A stretch of 64,000 nucleotides of DNA from Urechis unicinctus (lineage: Eukaryota; Annelida; Polychaeta; Xenopneusta; Urechidae). Below are positions 1 to 14,558 of this stretch, piece by piece (positions within the stretch are counted from its first letter, which is position 1; the number at the start of each line of letters is the position of its first letter). Both the position numbers and the translations under genes were made by a program. Location of the stretch: the NCBI GenBank assembly GCA_034190875.2, contig CM067355.1, positions 29,485,086 through 29,549,085 on the forward strand, in the 5' to 3' direction. The notes beneath the pieces are model-generated. The model searched no databases and was not told where the DNA came from. It saw only the letters and a list, made by a program, of their open reading frames with translations.

Positions 1-3000
1 TTGTTGCTCTTCAAGAGAGTTACAATCTCTGCAAACCTAATGGATTAAGTAGTGAGCCGAAGAGTCTCAACTGAAGGGGATATAAACGAGCACAGGGTTT
101 AGCGTCACATTGACAGATGACACTTTAACTATCTGTTCACTCGCCATTGCGGTTGCAGTCTTTAACTGGTCGCCAATCCAAACTCACGATTTCACCTTCT
201 TATGTGATACGGTACTATCAATCCGATGCTCTAACCAAAGACCTTATTCATCGATGTAAATTGCGAATTCACAACCAATATCAATGTAACTACACCAATA
301 TCACTAAAAGTGTTTACAACTACCCGAGTACAGTTAAAACCCATAAAATATGGTATGAATGCTGACAACCGATTAGCGCGCAATACAATAACTGAGACTG
401 CTTTGAAGCATGTTGTTGCTTATAAGGTCGTGTATACATTAAAGAAATTGAAATTACGCCTGCGTTAATTTAACTTGATCAATATAAAACTGCAAATTCG
501 TTTTAGACCGGTGATTATTGTATGAATATGTTTTTAGAGTTGATTAATCGTGTAATGCACATTTTGATTGCTCCCTATAATAAATTAAATAATATTACAG
601 CATATGTGTTGGCATCCCTAAATGTCAATCGTGTACATGCCTGAACATGTGCCCATTATTTTACGAAAATGATTTGTTTGATGACTCAATATTTTCCTTC
701 TCAGCTATCGGTTTTGAACGCCAAAATAAAACTTACCTAACTAATGTGGTTGGCCCGTGTTCCACATGTCGGTATGAATCATTGCCAACTATTGCGATAG
801 GACCATTCCTTCAAGCTGGTAATATTTGTAATCACTGATGATCATGCGTGTTTTGCAGATAGATTGTGTCTGACAAGTACACATAATGTTTGACATTGGC
901 GTGAAATAAATTCCTCATTGTTGTAGAGCACGACACATAGCTTATTGCAGTCACCACGCGAATAAACAAATACAATAAGCCTCTCCGTGATATTGTGACG
1001 GCGAGCGTGTCACATTCTTATGGTGCATGGACACGAGCCATTTAAAACCAGTTCCCAAAACGACTATTTGAATTAAATACAATCACTGCCATCCAGGGAA
1101 TAGCGACTTAATTTATCATCACAAAGTTGACAAAAGTATCTCCAAGGTGGTTGTAGGTGTTTCATGTAATGTTTTGCACGAATTTATACAAAATACTAAT
1201 GCTCCAATAAGCATGATCGTTGGATGCTATATATAATCTTGCATCCAGACTGTGATATATTCCTCATAAGTGCTGGTGGTTACATGGTTTTTCTGCAATC
1301 AGTGTACTTGTATATTCTGTGTGACATTATACCCCACGGCCCCTCAATGACAGCGATTTCCGATATTGTTGATTATTGTAGTCTGACTGTACAAGCTGCC
1401 AGAACCGGTCGAAAATGTTTTAATTGCTCTTCCGTCGTATTTATACTAATTGTCGACAAAAACTACCTTTCCATTATCCGTAACTATTTGCTTGCGAAGG
1501 CAAAATTGATTTTTTTTATATGCCGTATTTGGGTTTTGAACGCAAGTAAAACAATAAATTATGCCATAATGTATGACTCATACTAAGAAGTATTGTTGAT
1601 GTGATACATTCGCCTATGCGCAATGAGATAAAGAGTAACAACAAGTTTGTTCTTTTCCGTACAGCCTATTGTTAGCTTGCTAGTTTACAACTGTTGGCAT
1701 TCAGTCATTCATAATATAATTCTTAATGCTCAGTATATCCTTGTAACTGCGTTAAATTAATGCACACACAGCCACTCTTACGCACGCACACACGCACGCA
1801 CGCACACACTCACCCCCTTTATTACCTGCTATTGAATAACCCAAGCTCGCAAGGTATCATATGTACATTGGGGGAATGTTGCCAATGATTACCGTCAAAT
1901 ATCTTAAACATCACTCCTCAAGCTAGTAGTATTTATGACCATATGGTAGTACAACCTACATTTTCGCAGTTGACTGCCACAAATTAATACTTCCATTCAA
2001 TTCCATGAGTGTATTTGCAAAAAAATAACTGTTAACAGATCCTTATATTTATGAACCAGCAATATAATGAATCATTATTTGAAATTACTGAAAATTTCTT
2101 TTTCAATATTATCCATTGTCAAGGTTATCCATTCCCATATTCAACCAATAAAGCTTTTTCAAAAGTGCTACTGAATTCTTAAATGAGTCATTAGTGTTTC
2201 GTTACACAAAGGACCATAACAAAGAATAATATAAATCGCTAGATTTTCAGGATCGCCTGGAAAATGGATGTGATATGATAACAATATATTTCCATCCGTA
2301 GCATGACAACTGGTCATGCAGCAGCGTTTTAGTTACGTACTACTAGCAAATAAATAGCGTTGTACTGAATTAAAAGTTATTTTTGAATTATGAAATGTAG
2401 GATTGATATTTTGCATACCAAAAAACAAACAATAATTATAAGGCTTTGAATCTATATTTAGACAATATTTCAAGTTGCCATCATATTATCAAATATTTGT
2501 CGATACTTGAACCTTGAATATTTCACTTCAATATTGCATCAAGAACAGTTATTTTTCGCATGGCATAGGTTCCTGACACACGTTTCAGGCATCTCTAAAG
2601 AGCGATGAGCACATTCTGAGCAAGCTTCAATATATGTACCGGTGTATCTTTTATCAGCCACTTTATGTAAATCGTGGAAATGTGTGAGAATGTGCAAATG
2701 TATGGATGGAAAGTATGGTCCTGTAACTCCAAACATCGTTTCTATTGTTGTTGTACAGTCTAACTAGCATTGTCATCATTGTGCTGTAAGACGCATAGTT
2801 AACGTAGGTGAATATCCCAATAGGTTGCAACTTATCCTTATTTGCACACATGCCGTAATATGTGAAGTGAACTAATTGATACATTTTATTTGCACAGCAG
2901 GGATAATTCGAAGCTGTCACACTCTGGATATGTAATTTGCAGAGGTAAAATATATAGGTTCAAGTAGCTTTTGCATATACATTGCTTGATATGGCATCAC

Positions 3001-6000
3001 CCACTTAACAAACAGGTTTTATATATTTTAAGATATGATCTGGCATCGTTCAGTTTATTTCAGATACCATTCTAAATTAAAGCACATCGTTACTTATATG
3101 CCAGCAATTTAATGAATAGAACAGAACGGAAAGTTGAGGCATTTATAAACGTCAATTGATTTCGGATTTAAGACAATAATTATTGTACTGTTGGATGATA
3201 GAGAGAATAAACAGAAATATTCTCTTCTTGTACAAAAGCGTTGAACATGTTCCTAAAACTCTTGCCAGAGCGTTCAGTTTCGAAATCACTCTCCTTTTCA
3301 AAATCTCAATATATATATATATATATATGCCGTATTACTGCCGTTACTGTTCTTTCCTTTAATATCCTGTTACTTTCATAGTTAATGCCAACAGGGATGT
3401 CCTATCTGTTAACTGCTTCGGAAATTATATTAAGACACTTTCGCCTCCAGAGCGAAGAGCAAATCATAAATATGTAAATATCACCGATGGGGATTATAAG
3501 AATAATTTTCGACGAGCAACTCTGCAAGTCGGTCATGCGATTCGTGGGATTTCCATCATGAGTTCGATAAGTAACTATATTAGCTAGAGCAAACATGGGG
3601 CGGCTACAGAAGGTCGTTTAGTTAATGGAATGATATGGACATTACCATCTACTCATGCAATTTCTGCATCTACTGTACCCATTCTGTTGACAAGCTGCAC
3701 GATCAGTGCTATTTGCATTCATAATGGCGTGATACCTTGCTTTGATCGCTCTGACAATGTTATAAGCGAAAAGCTGATGCAAGATTGAAATTGTAAGATC
3801 CTAACATGACAGGTGGTTCGGGAAATGCATTTACAAGATAGCGCATAACACAACGCGTATAATGATGTATATAGGTTGATAAATCTTATAGGAGAGGTAA
3901 TAGCTCAGTGTTTCCAGTGCTTCTTGTATATTGATGGCAGTAAATCCCGCAACAAATACATGCGGTGGATGACGTTTTAGGTTGTCGTTATTCATTCCAT
4001 GAACCTGTGAACCATATTGTAGAATTGGATGCAATCCGAGCTTCTATTAGAAACGGATTACTTGTATTTCGGGAACCATCAATAATTTCCATCTACTGCA
4101 AATATTCCCTTGCCAGCGCGCTTCACCCTTTACTTACAGCAATACATTGGCTTGTGCACAGTGAACTGTTACATTAGCAGACAAACGTAATCTACTTTGG
4201 CGATAGAACATATACTTACCCATGGAACCAGTATCAGTCATCCAGAGTCACTTAGTGCTCATGCATTCTGGATTGTAGACGTTAATTGGAATGTGAAAGC
4301 ATGCAAAACACGTAATGGATAAGTGAATGTTCAAGAAAATACATATTAAACATGGCGGTTATATTTGACGAGAACAACGGAATTCTTGCAAGAACAGACC
4401 TTAATATAGAACATGATAGTGGTGATGGCTCTGTAAATATTATAAGACTTCAAAGCTAATTCTTCCCACACGATTCCACATTTATCGATCACTGTTGTCT
4501 GCTCCCAAACCAAAAGGGCTGGCATTGTCTTGCGGTAGATATATAAGCTGCTAAGTGTAGTTTTAGTTCATTGTGCACTGACGGATGCAGCGGCAGTAGC
4601 CGCATTGTCTAGTAGGTTGGATATGGCATAAACGTATACATTAACGTGGGCATCGGTGAGTCATATGATTGATAAGAAGTGCTTTCCTTTTTTTTCAATG
4701 CTGCAAATACCCAATAATCATTTAACATCACAGTGTTTTGGGTACTGAAATACGCATCCTTTGTTCTCATGAGCACAATGATCTTACTATTGCCACCGTA
4801 CATAGTCAATGTCGACATAATCATGTGAGCGATGGTTGGTTTATTGCCAATAATATAACAATAACAAAAACAATAACCGTATGCAAATGAGACAATACTG
4901 TTGTGCACATCCTCAAAACCTGCAATTAAATTAGTACAGTTCGACATAAAGAACTGAGAGATAATCATATCAGCTTTTGATTCATTAATTAACTGGCAAA
5001 CAACGTACCTTCACTCCGCTGTGGGTTTCATCTCTTATCGCGCATGGCTTCCATTCATCACTCTTCATATGAAGTAAGCCGCCTCACTGACACAACAGCA
5101 CTATACTGCCTTTAAGTCGTACCGCATATCTAATATGGTAATGGCCCGAACGGCGGTGGACGGCAAGGATGCGTTTTCAGTAACAAAACTGAATCAATAT
5201 TTGCCAGCACACGCGTCAAGTAATCGTATACCGCAGCCAAAGCATTGGTTAATGGGTGTGGTTGACGGTATAATAAGAATATGCTTTCGAGGCGAGAGAG
5301 AACGAGATCAGTTGAATGTTTTCTCCCTTATAAAAGTGGTAGGCGTGGCTGCTGTTGTTGCTCAAAGATGTAAAGGGGTCATGTAAGGGGATGGCGCAGT
5401 ATAAACACAAATGCATCTGAAAGTATACGGCCATGTTTGTGTGTAGATTTTTCAAGGGCTGTATCCAATATTGCTTGCGATCAGTTGCTTCGTTGTCAAA
5501 TTAACGTGATTGGCTTCTGGGTATGGAATTTAAATCTTTCCTTCGTTAATGTAAACCCTTTGCAAAAAGTTGCCGAAAGCCACCAACAAGTTGTTATATG
5601 TGGAGATTTTTGGCGCTTTCCGTCATAGAAATATGTACTAGTTCCATGTATGATTTATAAATTAGCTTCTTGGTGAAGAACACAGTAATGGTTTTTTGTT
5701 TCATGCAGAAATCGATCAACTTGGCGATGAAATGATCTGCGAATGTAATATCTGAAATGAATAGAAAGTGAGAAAGTGTTTATATGTCTATTTTGTTATC
5801 TGGTTTTCCATCGAAGATTATGCAACCATAAAGACTATCCTACAGAGATGATATCAACGCGATTTGACAACTTTGTCCCCTCATTATCTTGAAATAGGAT
5901 GAGCTCATGCTGGTTTATTTTAAAGCCCATGAGACCTAGTTCAGAGTCACAGACTATTGAGCATCAACAGCATAACGAAACGAAAACGACACTGACTAAA

Positions 6001-7660
6001 ATGCGCAGCCACGAACAAGAAATAAGTGCATATATGCGTGCCCGACTATGAATGTAAGGGCCGTTTTTGTTCCTGAACAACGTGGTACACGTCATGATTA
6101 TTCCTAAAACTGTACCTAGATGCCATCAATGAAGGCATTAGTCCACATCATCAAGTAGTGGTTTGTTGCTACAATTTGATTTTGATATAATATTCATGAT
6201 TAAATGAACGATCGTGAACGATCATCTTTGTACGTAAGGACTAAACTGTCGCATGAAAATGGTCAAAACAAAACAATGTCACACCTTTTGAAAGAACCTG
6301 TATATATTTGCAAAATACTTTCCCATCCGCCCGGTCAAAATGTGCTACTATGATTGATTTGCTGACATGAATGTCATGCGAAGGAAAACCTTTATGTGCC
6401 TGGGTAACGCATCAATAAACAGGTCATATGATATTGACCTCAACTCTACTAAATCGTACTGCAGATGGCAAGCATAGTGCTCAAAGGCGACCGGCTGTCG
6501 CCAAACTCAATAAACCTTTCCGATGCAACTTTAAAAAGGAATAGGAACAGGAATAAAGTATTGGTACCGTTGACACGGAGATCAGCATTTCATCTTTTGT
6601 TGTGTGTGTATATATACAGTATGTATAGATACAGTATCGCATTACGCTGAAGCAAACGTGTCATGCGGATTACGAAGAACCACGGTACAGAAGTTTGCTC
6701 TCTTTTATAACCAGTATTTCTCCATTAGCCTCACTTTGAAGATGCCGAGGCATCGACGCAAGTTAATATGGCGCCATGCTGTCGCCAATGATATGATTTA
6801 TCAATGTCGATTCAACCGCTGCGTGGAATATTACAGCACTTAAATATTATGTTCTATACATGTACATATCTAATCGTTTCCACCGATGGGTAATGTTTTA
6901 GTAACATAGTATCAAAATATATTGTGCCGCATTAGTTTATTTGTTTAATGCGGCTTAAGACAACGCAAGATATGCATGATCTTGAAAATAAACTTTGATC
7001 TATATACGTACGATAAACGGATTTCGAAATTGTTGCTTTGGATGATGCCAATTACTGTTCAGCTGAGCATCATTCGTATTCATTACACCACACTAACTCC
7101 AATGACACGATGATGTGAGGCAAAAAATCTATTAAATAGCCTAACCCTACTGGAATAAGCTGAATATATTCATACAAATTTACATGACAATGTATCACTG
7201 GTGCATTGTAAAAAATATGGACCACTAAGGTAGCAGACTTGGACTTTTAAATTGTCTGGTCCTAACGGTGTTACCTAGTGATGTATGCGTCACTAGATGA
7301 CAGGTTACCATGGATGCCCGAAAAACTTCTATTTGCATTGTAAAGATAAAATATAAGATCAATCAGTTTAAGCAGCCAAAACAGACGTCATGCATATCAT
7401 CAAGGCTAACACGCGCATGTATTTGTTTGCGTTGCACAAAAACGGTTCTTCTAGTGCCAGAGGCGGCGCGTCATATATAACGACACAAATTAATTCAAAA
7501 CGAAAATGGATGATTACGCACCACCTTGTTTTGCGACTTATGTTATCTCGACATGCACTTTGAAGATATATGCATAAATATATATGTGCATTTGGATAAA
7601 TATTGATACAGTTATAATGAACAGTTTCAATATAGATATAAACTTATGTAATTAAAAATG
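1..7660. other. AT-rich intergenic DNA, no gene recognised
   Basis: No family is recognisable in any frame. The longest open frames are about 1224-1586 (+) and 4609-4968 (-), each about 120 codons. They have the composition of translated AT-rich random DNA (rich in I, Y, N, S, C), and no splice-linked partners or domain motifs were seen. Minor items are an imperfect (CA)n run at 1763-1810, a short (TA)n at 3309-3327, and a 9-bp inverted repeat at 6926-6954. Confidence 0.6.
6926..6954. repeat. Short perfect inverted repeat (hairpin)
   Basis: GCCGCATTA at 6926-6934 is perfectly complementary to TAATGCGGC at 6946-6954, leaving an 11-base loop. It is GC-rich for its surroundings. It could be a remnant of a terminal inverted repeat or a chance hairpin; nothing else marks it as a gene. 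Confidence 0.4.
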
Positions 7661-7662
7661 TG

Positions 7663-7665
<3 letters not shown>

Positions 7666-7707
<42 letters not shown>

Positions 7708-7740
7708 GATACACATATATACATTTATACATATATATAA

Positions 7741-7792
<52 letters not shown>

Positions 7793-7926
7793 GTATATAT
7801 TATTTATACATATATATATATAAATATTTTTTATATGTATCCATATATATATATATATATATATATTTGTATACATATATAAGTGCATTTGTATATATAT
7901 ATAAAAATATATATATATATATTTTG

Positions 7927-8009
<83 letters not shown>
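7666..8009. repeat. (TA)n microsatellite, compound
   Basis: About 340 bp of TA repeats with scattered C and G interruptions. The right end, about 7931-8009, is pure TA. The apparent ORFs through it (alternating Y and I) are repeat translations and not genes. Confidence 0.98.
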
Positions 8010-8012
<3 letters not shown>

Positions 8013-11000
8013 CATAAAACGAGCGACTGTTCAAGGGCACTAGACTTATCGGCTTCTTAATGTCGCAAAAACACTGTAATCATACCAAACAAAGGTTATA
8101 CAAGATGTCCTCGTTTCTGCGTAGATGCGCCATTTAGAACAACAATTTACAGCAAGGTATGACACGCTATCACATTACTGTTTGTTTTACGCGTTTCTAA
8201 GGAACGTAGCGGAACGCAATAATCTGCTGTATCATTGCGAGGTATTGAGATTAATAATCAAGTTTATTTTAACATTTGAGTTTTAAAACTAAGACAGCCA
8301 AATTGTTGATTGCATGGCATGTATATAATTATTTCATGTCGTTGTCACTGCATTTGTATGACAACCTGATTACGATTGAGATTTTGAACCTCATTAAAGC
8401 CTCACGTCTGTCTTTTGCAGATCCCCCACACGGAACGCTGTGATGCATTTTTGTCGGGTTTTGGCTTGCACTGTTCGGCTTACTTAATGATTAATAATTG
8501 GAAAAGGGATAATTCAGCGCAAGATGCGCTTTAGCCAATCATGTCAATATGGGGTTCTTGTTTAATTAATAGCATGCATATGTACCTAAACAATATAATA
8601 ACCCCAGCAGTGTATTCCATTGTCAAGGGTATCATTATTTACGTGAAGCTAACTTTAATGATCTTTAGTCAATGAGCTAATTGTTGGATCGTTAACCAAA
8701 TCAGCGCCTATTGTCATCACAAAACCTGCCAAGTGTGCACTGAATAGGGATCTCACTAGTGAATCACTTACAAGAGAACCCAGACAGATAATTATATAGC
8801 AGACAGGATTTGATATGCGTTCCCCTCAATTGCATATAACGACGCAATTATGTACCAAACAGCAGGTAAGGAGTCATGCAATGCAGGCTTACACGAAATA
8901 AAAAAAACTAATGTAAAAAGATTACTGGACCATTAGTTTTAACAGTTTCTTCGCATTATACATTTAAGGACAGGCATGTTGCAATTGCCGTGCAGCGTAC
9001 TTGCGCCATATTTATGATACTTATCGATATGTATTAAAGATATATTAAGAACTATTCCAAACATCAACGATGTCAAGCTTTTTTTTTACATTGTTCTTCA
9101 TTTTAATTGATTGAATGTTTACATGGTATTTCTGAAGGATGTTTGATAAATACCCGAATAAAATCTTCCTAGCTAGCCTTCATTGGTAACCCAACCAAGT
9201 TCGCTTTAGAATATCAGTATACGTTATAACCTTCCAATGCTGTGATAGCTTGATATGGTCTTGAATTGTTATCTGGTATTCAGATATTTGTGCGTCCAGA
9301 TCAATGGAAGTATACAAATGCACATTAGTTTGGTGACCTGTGGTGATATGCCTAATGCTTTCTCCAACACGATCAACTTGCAAGCCAAGCTTTGAACAGA
9401 AATAGGATTGTTATGTTTTCGTGGTTTACATATCTTATTGGTGTAATTAGCAACACCCACATTCAACACGTACGGAAGCATCGGCTTCATTAGGGAACAA
9501 TTATTTCCTGTACATATATTGTCAAACCCAGGTATAACCTGATATATTTCAGTCTTCCCTGTACTGACGGACTGGGGATTTACCTCGCTGTACGTCCCCG
9601 CCATCCATTCATCTCATTGCATATTCTACTTTGCTCTCATCAACTACAATTTGCGAACCAAATTGTGCATCTGAATTACACACCAGAGGGAATACCGAAT
9701 AGTATCACTCCGCCAAACTGCTATTGGTGGTTTCTGGCATTCCATTGATTGAAAATCCCATCCTAATATAAAAGTCCCGTACGGATGTGCGATATGTTAT
9801 TATAATAAACGGGAGGCTGATATTTAAAATGAAATATGCAAAATCATGCTGATACATATCATATGTTATTAATGTGTATGCCAGCTGACGTGAATGGCGT
9901 TGAATACCAATAACATGTATATGGTGAATCATTGCATCCCATATCTGCATTATTGGAATACATATATATCGATATGAGCACTTGTGCTCTTATGTTTGCA
10001 ATTTTTCCATTGAATAGTGTGTTCTAAGACATATCAGACAATATATGTTATGCCCATAGCATTGAATAAGTAAGCATACTTTCCGTAACTCTTATGCTAG
10101 TCAACCAAGACACCCTTAGGGTCATTAGATAACGATCATATGCCCGAGCCTACATGGATCATGACATATATGTTATTGTGTCCACTGTACTACCCCAGTG
10201 GTATGGAGGTATTAAAGGTGGCTCTATAATTTCATGTGACACTATTGTGTATCTGCCAGTTTTATGCACTAAGCTGCCATTTCCTCATCCGCGTAATCCG
10301 CTGGATTATGTCAAAGTTTCGAGAATATGATATTGGATGTTTGTTTGCTGTTGAAATTGATTCTGTTCACATTTAAAGATGTACCAGTTTTTAAAATTAT
10401 ACAGAGTCAGAATACAAAAACGCCAAAATTAAACTAATTTTGTGCGAACTATTTTTCATGCAAACAGACTTTGGTCAAATCTAGACACGCGAGGAGCAAT
10501 AAGGCATTGTTGAGATAGTTGGACCTTGTTTGGCTCGAACCGGTTTTTATTCATGCAAAATATATCATATACATCACGCAACATGGAATCTACCCAGGAG
10601 AATTATCTGCAGCTACTTGCTGGAACGTCGTGAATCCCATATATTTGTTTACGGGTCACTGAAACATTCTACCAGGCAAAGGCTCGAAGTAGATCATTTT
10701 ATTCCATCGTTAGTTTAAATATATTAGACGGGTAGGTAACTGTTTAATTAACTTACTTGGACGCATGATTCTACAAAACCTTAACAACGATTCGGTAAGG
10801 AACAAGTTGTGAGAAAATCCAGGGAGAAAAGACCCAGTGAGTGCTCGCTGGAACTTGCACGCTGTGACCCCGATCAGCTAAATGAAGTTATAAGATGATG
10901 TGTAGGTACGACTTGGTGTAATAGATCAGAATGATTAATGTCATACAAAACGGAGTCTGTTGTGACAATATTCTAAATAGATTATCCATCAACAAACTCC

Positions 11001-11640
11001 AAGTTCATCTGTAACTCCCTATAGAGAGGACAAGGTAAAACAAACTTGCTTACAATGAATGCACGGTAAGTTAAAAGAGACTACAAAGTATGTCCTGCTT
11101 TCCGATTCCCAAGGCTTGAAAATTACACATCATGAATTGTACAGAAAATCTAATCAATGCAGGTGATTTGGGTTTGTAGATTAACCAGTGGCCATGTTGC
11201 CTTATACTCTTGTACACTTGTTTATTTCTGTCCCCACCCTGATGTTAAAAATAAGATCAAAAATATTCTCAAATAACTCACGGGAAGTAATGAGCTAAGT
11301 TTTGTTATGGTAAGGAGCCATTAACATCACAGGGATATATGCATAATTTGGGCTGCTAGCTTGCTATATATGGAAGGTGCTATCAAAATTATTTTCCTTT
11401 GGGTTTAGACAGGGCATGGGGTTTGTATCTAAGGGGTAAAAGGTCATATGGGTCATATATTTCATTGTGGGGACGGATCAACATCAGAGGAGTCCATTTG
11501 AACTTAAGGGATGGTAGCTTGAATAAAAGAAAAGGTGCAATCAAATGTTTACCAGCTGATAAATGAATGCGAGGTTAGAGCATATATATATAATAAGCTC
11601 TACTCACCGTCGAGCAAATAAACGCTATATATTTATGTTA

Positions 11641-11645
<5 letters not shown>
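8010..11645. other. Intergenic DNA between two TA tracts
   Basis: AT-rich DNA with no recognisable domain. The only part that stands out is 9180-9604 on the minus strand, listed separately. No tRNA, snRNA or transposon ends were seen. Confidence 0.5.
9180..9604 (-). CDS. Weak candidate two-exon ORF, unknown product
   Basis: Not recognised. On the minus strand an ATG at 9604 opens MAGTYSE, ending at a donor-like GAG|GTAAAT (intron from 9583). A pyrimidine-rich acceptor ending TTCAAAG lies just before 9389. Joining the two keeps phase 0 and gives about 76 residues, ending with TGA at 9180-9182. Exon 2 includes residues such as HLYTSIDLDAQISEY and ends KRTWLGYQ. Alternatively the first frame simply reads on to 9269 without splicing. 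The peptide looks less random than its surroundings, but no family, signal peptide or membrane segment was identified, and chance remains likely. Confidence 0.15.
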
Positions 11646-11705
<60 letters not shown>

Positions 11706-11772
11706 TATATATATATACATATATATATACATTTATATATATGTATATATATATATATTTATATATATATAT

Positions 11773-11841
<69 letters not shown>
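11646..11841. repeat. (TA)n microsatellite
   Basis: About 195 bp of TA dinucleotides with a few CA or TT interruptions. ORFs on both strands through it are artefacts of the repeat. Confidence 0.98.
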
Positions 11842-11844
<3 letters not shown>

Positions 11845-12079
11845 TTATGTATATACTGAGCTATGTTGCTCATCTAGTATTATTGAAATGAAACTAGGAA
11901 TCTTCTTACATAAACGATGGTGCTGCGGACGCTTACTTCTCCTGCTTCGGCTTTGTTATATGACAACACTGGGGATATTCACTTAGTTCCTTGATACGGA
12001 GGACTGTTATGATACCTATAAATTTTGCAACCTTCATCACGAAATGTATCGACGCGCCGTCAGCTGAGTGTGTCCAGTT

Positions 12080-12116
12080 AATATATACATATGCGTATAT
12101 ATATATATAAACATAA

Positions 12117-12148
<32 letters not shown>

Positions 12149-12240
12149 AGATATATATATATATAGTATATATATATATATATATATTGATATATGTATT
12201 ATATATATATGTATATATATGTATATATATATATATATAT

Positions 12241-12279
<39 letters not shown>

Positions 12280-12299
12280 GTTATATATATATATTTATA

Positions 12300-12361
<62 letters not shown>

Positions 12362-12456
12362 TATATATATTTATATATATATATATATATATATTATATC
12401 TATATATATATATATATATCTCTATATATATATATATCTATATATATATATATATA

Positions 12457-12514
<58 letters not shown>
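12080..12514. repeat. (TA)n microsatellite, compound
   Basis: About 435 bp of TA repeats with interspersed TATC, TTTA and GATA steps, ending in a pure TA run at about 12,460-12,514. It has no coding content. Confidence 0.98.
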
Positions 12515-12518
<4 letters not shown>

Positions 12519-14240
12519 AATATGTCGATTGAGGTGGTTTTGCAGAAATGACCCGCAACAGACCCCCTGAGAGTGCTTGTGTGTACATCCGCACAGAGCG
12601 ATGGTTACTTCTGCCTGTCAATTACAGGGGTTGCATTCCCTCCAGGATGGACCAGGCTGTGTAACCTTGTAGGAGACGCAATTATCACTGCGTGCTATTC
12701 GATTATGCCAGATGTCATTATCAGTCGAAATTATGTAATTATGCCGTACTTAGGCTGCCAACTATCTGTAATTATGCTACATTGAATGCTTCTGTCCGCC
12801 TTATATTGAATATTGAGCCAATTGGTTTGACAAGTTCACAGCAAAATGCTTTCAAGCAGAAGGGAATGGTTGTTTCCTGCTAACCCCCATGCTTTTTTCG
12901 TGGTGGGGGATTGTTTTGGTTTTTCTCGCGTAAACCACTTATTTATATATTTTTTATTCTATCTCTCAGAAGCACGATACTTTTGTAACAAAGGTCATTG
13001 AGTGGTCCTTGTGTCACAGAGCCACAATCGGAATAATGTTTGCCAATGTTAGTATCAGTTGCATTATACATTATGTTGTTATTGGACAGCTGATTTCAAA
13101 TTAGGACAACTTATCCAATAGAACAAACCATAACGAGGGGAAACGAATTCAAGCAGGCTCCATTCATTTTGACATGTTCAATTCGAACGTCTGCATGCAA
13201 TGATCGCAAATGCTGCATAAATCGTATGCAACATGCCATAATCTTTATTCCACGGATGATCTCATATGTCCGGTCCATAACATATCCCTAATTGTTCCTA
13301 ACAGCTATTCCATAATGTGAAATTTATTGATATATTATATACGAAATAATTCAACCTGAAACAGAGGAACCTATGAATAACCGAAGCTTTCAATGTCACA
13401 CATGTAAGGTCAGCTGTTTGGAAAGCTACTACCCATACGTGATGAGAAGTCACATACCATCTATAATGTGTGCCATTACACTGACAGTGATGCCAGTCAG
13501 ATTGACACTAACATATACGTATTTGTCCGCTGGTTGGTTGTACACAAAGTGAAGAGCCATATGCCTGTAATGTTCCCGTATAATATAGTACTGGCTCCAT
13601 CAAACAGCCGTTGTCTATTAGATATAGCTGTAACGAAATGAAGTTATGAATCTTCTTCAGCACATGGTGTTTCAACATTTACTTTGGCTAGGTATCCGAC
13701 GCCGCTGGTTTAAGATTCCTACATTTCCGTAGGTATTTGGTGAATCGTTTTACGCCCGTATAGTATTGTACGAGCCTTTTCGAGGGGACATCAACAGCGT
13801 CAATATGTTGTCGCGTATAACGAGGAAACGATTATTCGTTTACACAGAATCGTGTGATAGGTCTGTTTGTGACTCATGCGTGTAATACGAAATACCTAGA
13901 TCTCCATAGGTATTTGTCAAATCCTTTTTGCTCTACCACACGATGATTTTCCAGTTACCCACTAATTGTAAGTTACAGGGTTTTTTCTTGTTACACTCAC
14001 GTGCCAATTACATTTCATCAACGTCAAAACTGTAGCCGCTGTTGACCAGTCAAACAAACGCAACGCTTGTTTGCATGTATGCTAATACCGGATTAATCTT
14101 GAAGCTGCTTTTCAAGTCATGATTCACTTTTAGTTTGCATGAAATATTGGTAGTGCTTAGATATAATTTAGTGCTGCTTATACTACGTAGCATGATCAGT
14201 GAGCTGGAAAATGTAATAGTTGTGTGTTGCAGAAAAGCTG
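12515..14240. other. Intergenic DNA with small hairpins
   Basis: No gene recognised. Two related segments at about 13,713-13,757 and 13,895-13,940 each contain a short palindrome (CCTAC...GTAGG and TACCTA...TAGGTA), then GTATTTG, then ATCGTTTT or ATCCTTTT. They may be the ends or repeats of an old element. Confidence 0.4.
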
Positions 14241-14242
14241 CG

Positions 14243-14558
14243 ATAGAGAGGGAGAGACAGAGATAGAAAGAGATAAAGAGTGTGCGAGATAAATAGATAG
14301 ATAACACGATATATAGATAGAGCAAGTGAGAGATAGATTGAGAGTGAGAGATACAGAGAGCGACAGATAATGAGATAGGTAGAGAAAGAAGGAGAAAGAG
14401 ATAGATAGAAATTTAGCAAGAGAGCGATAATGGGAGAGTGATAGAGAACGAGAGAGAGGGAAATAGATAGAGTGAGAGAAAGTGAAAAAGAGATGGAGAG
14501 AGATAGAGAGAGAGAAAGATACATAGAAATATAGACATAGATAGAGAGAGAGAGAAAA
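14243..14558. repeat. Degenerate GA/GATA purine tract
   Basis: About 315 bp made of GAGA, GATA and GAAA steps on the plus strand. The minus strand reads as a long Leu/Ser/Tyr ORF, which is a repeat artefact. Such polypurine tracts can form triplex (H-DNA) structures; that is general knowledge and was not tested here. Confidence 0.95.

Noticed and set aside
1224-1586. 120-codon hydrophobic ORF resembling a membrane protein
   Set aside because: Composition matches translated AT-rich DNA. Searching six frames over 64 kb makes a few such ORFs expected by chance, and there is no promoter, splice or domain support.
7652-8043. Tyr-Ile repeat ORFs over TA tracts (also 11.6-11.9 and 12.2-12.6 kb)
   Set aside because: Produced by (TA)n repeats; no coding signal.
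14050-14524. Ser/Leu-rich minus-strand ORFs that might look like a secreted or membrane protein
   Set aside because: Reverse reading of a GA/GATA purine tract; the same artefact recurs at 38,395-38,934.
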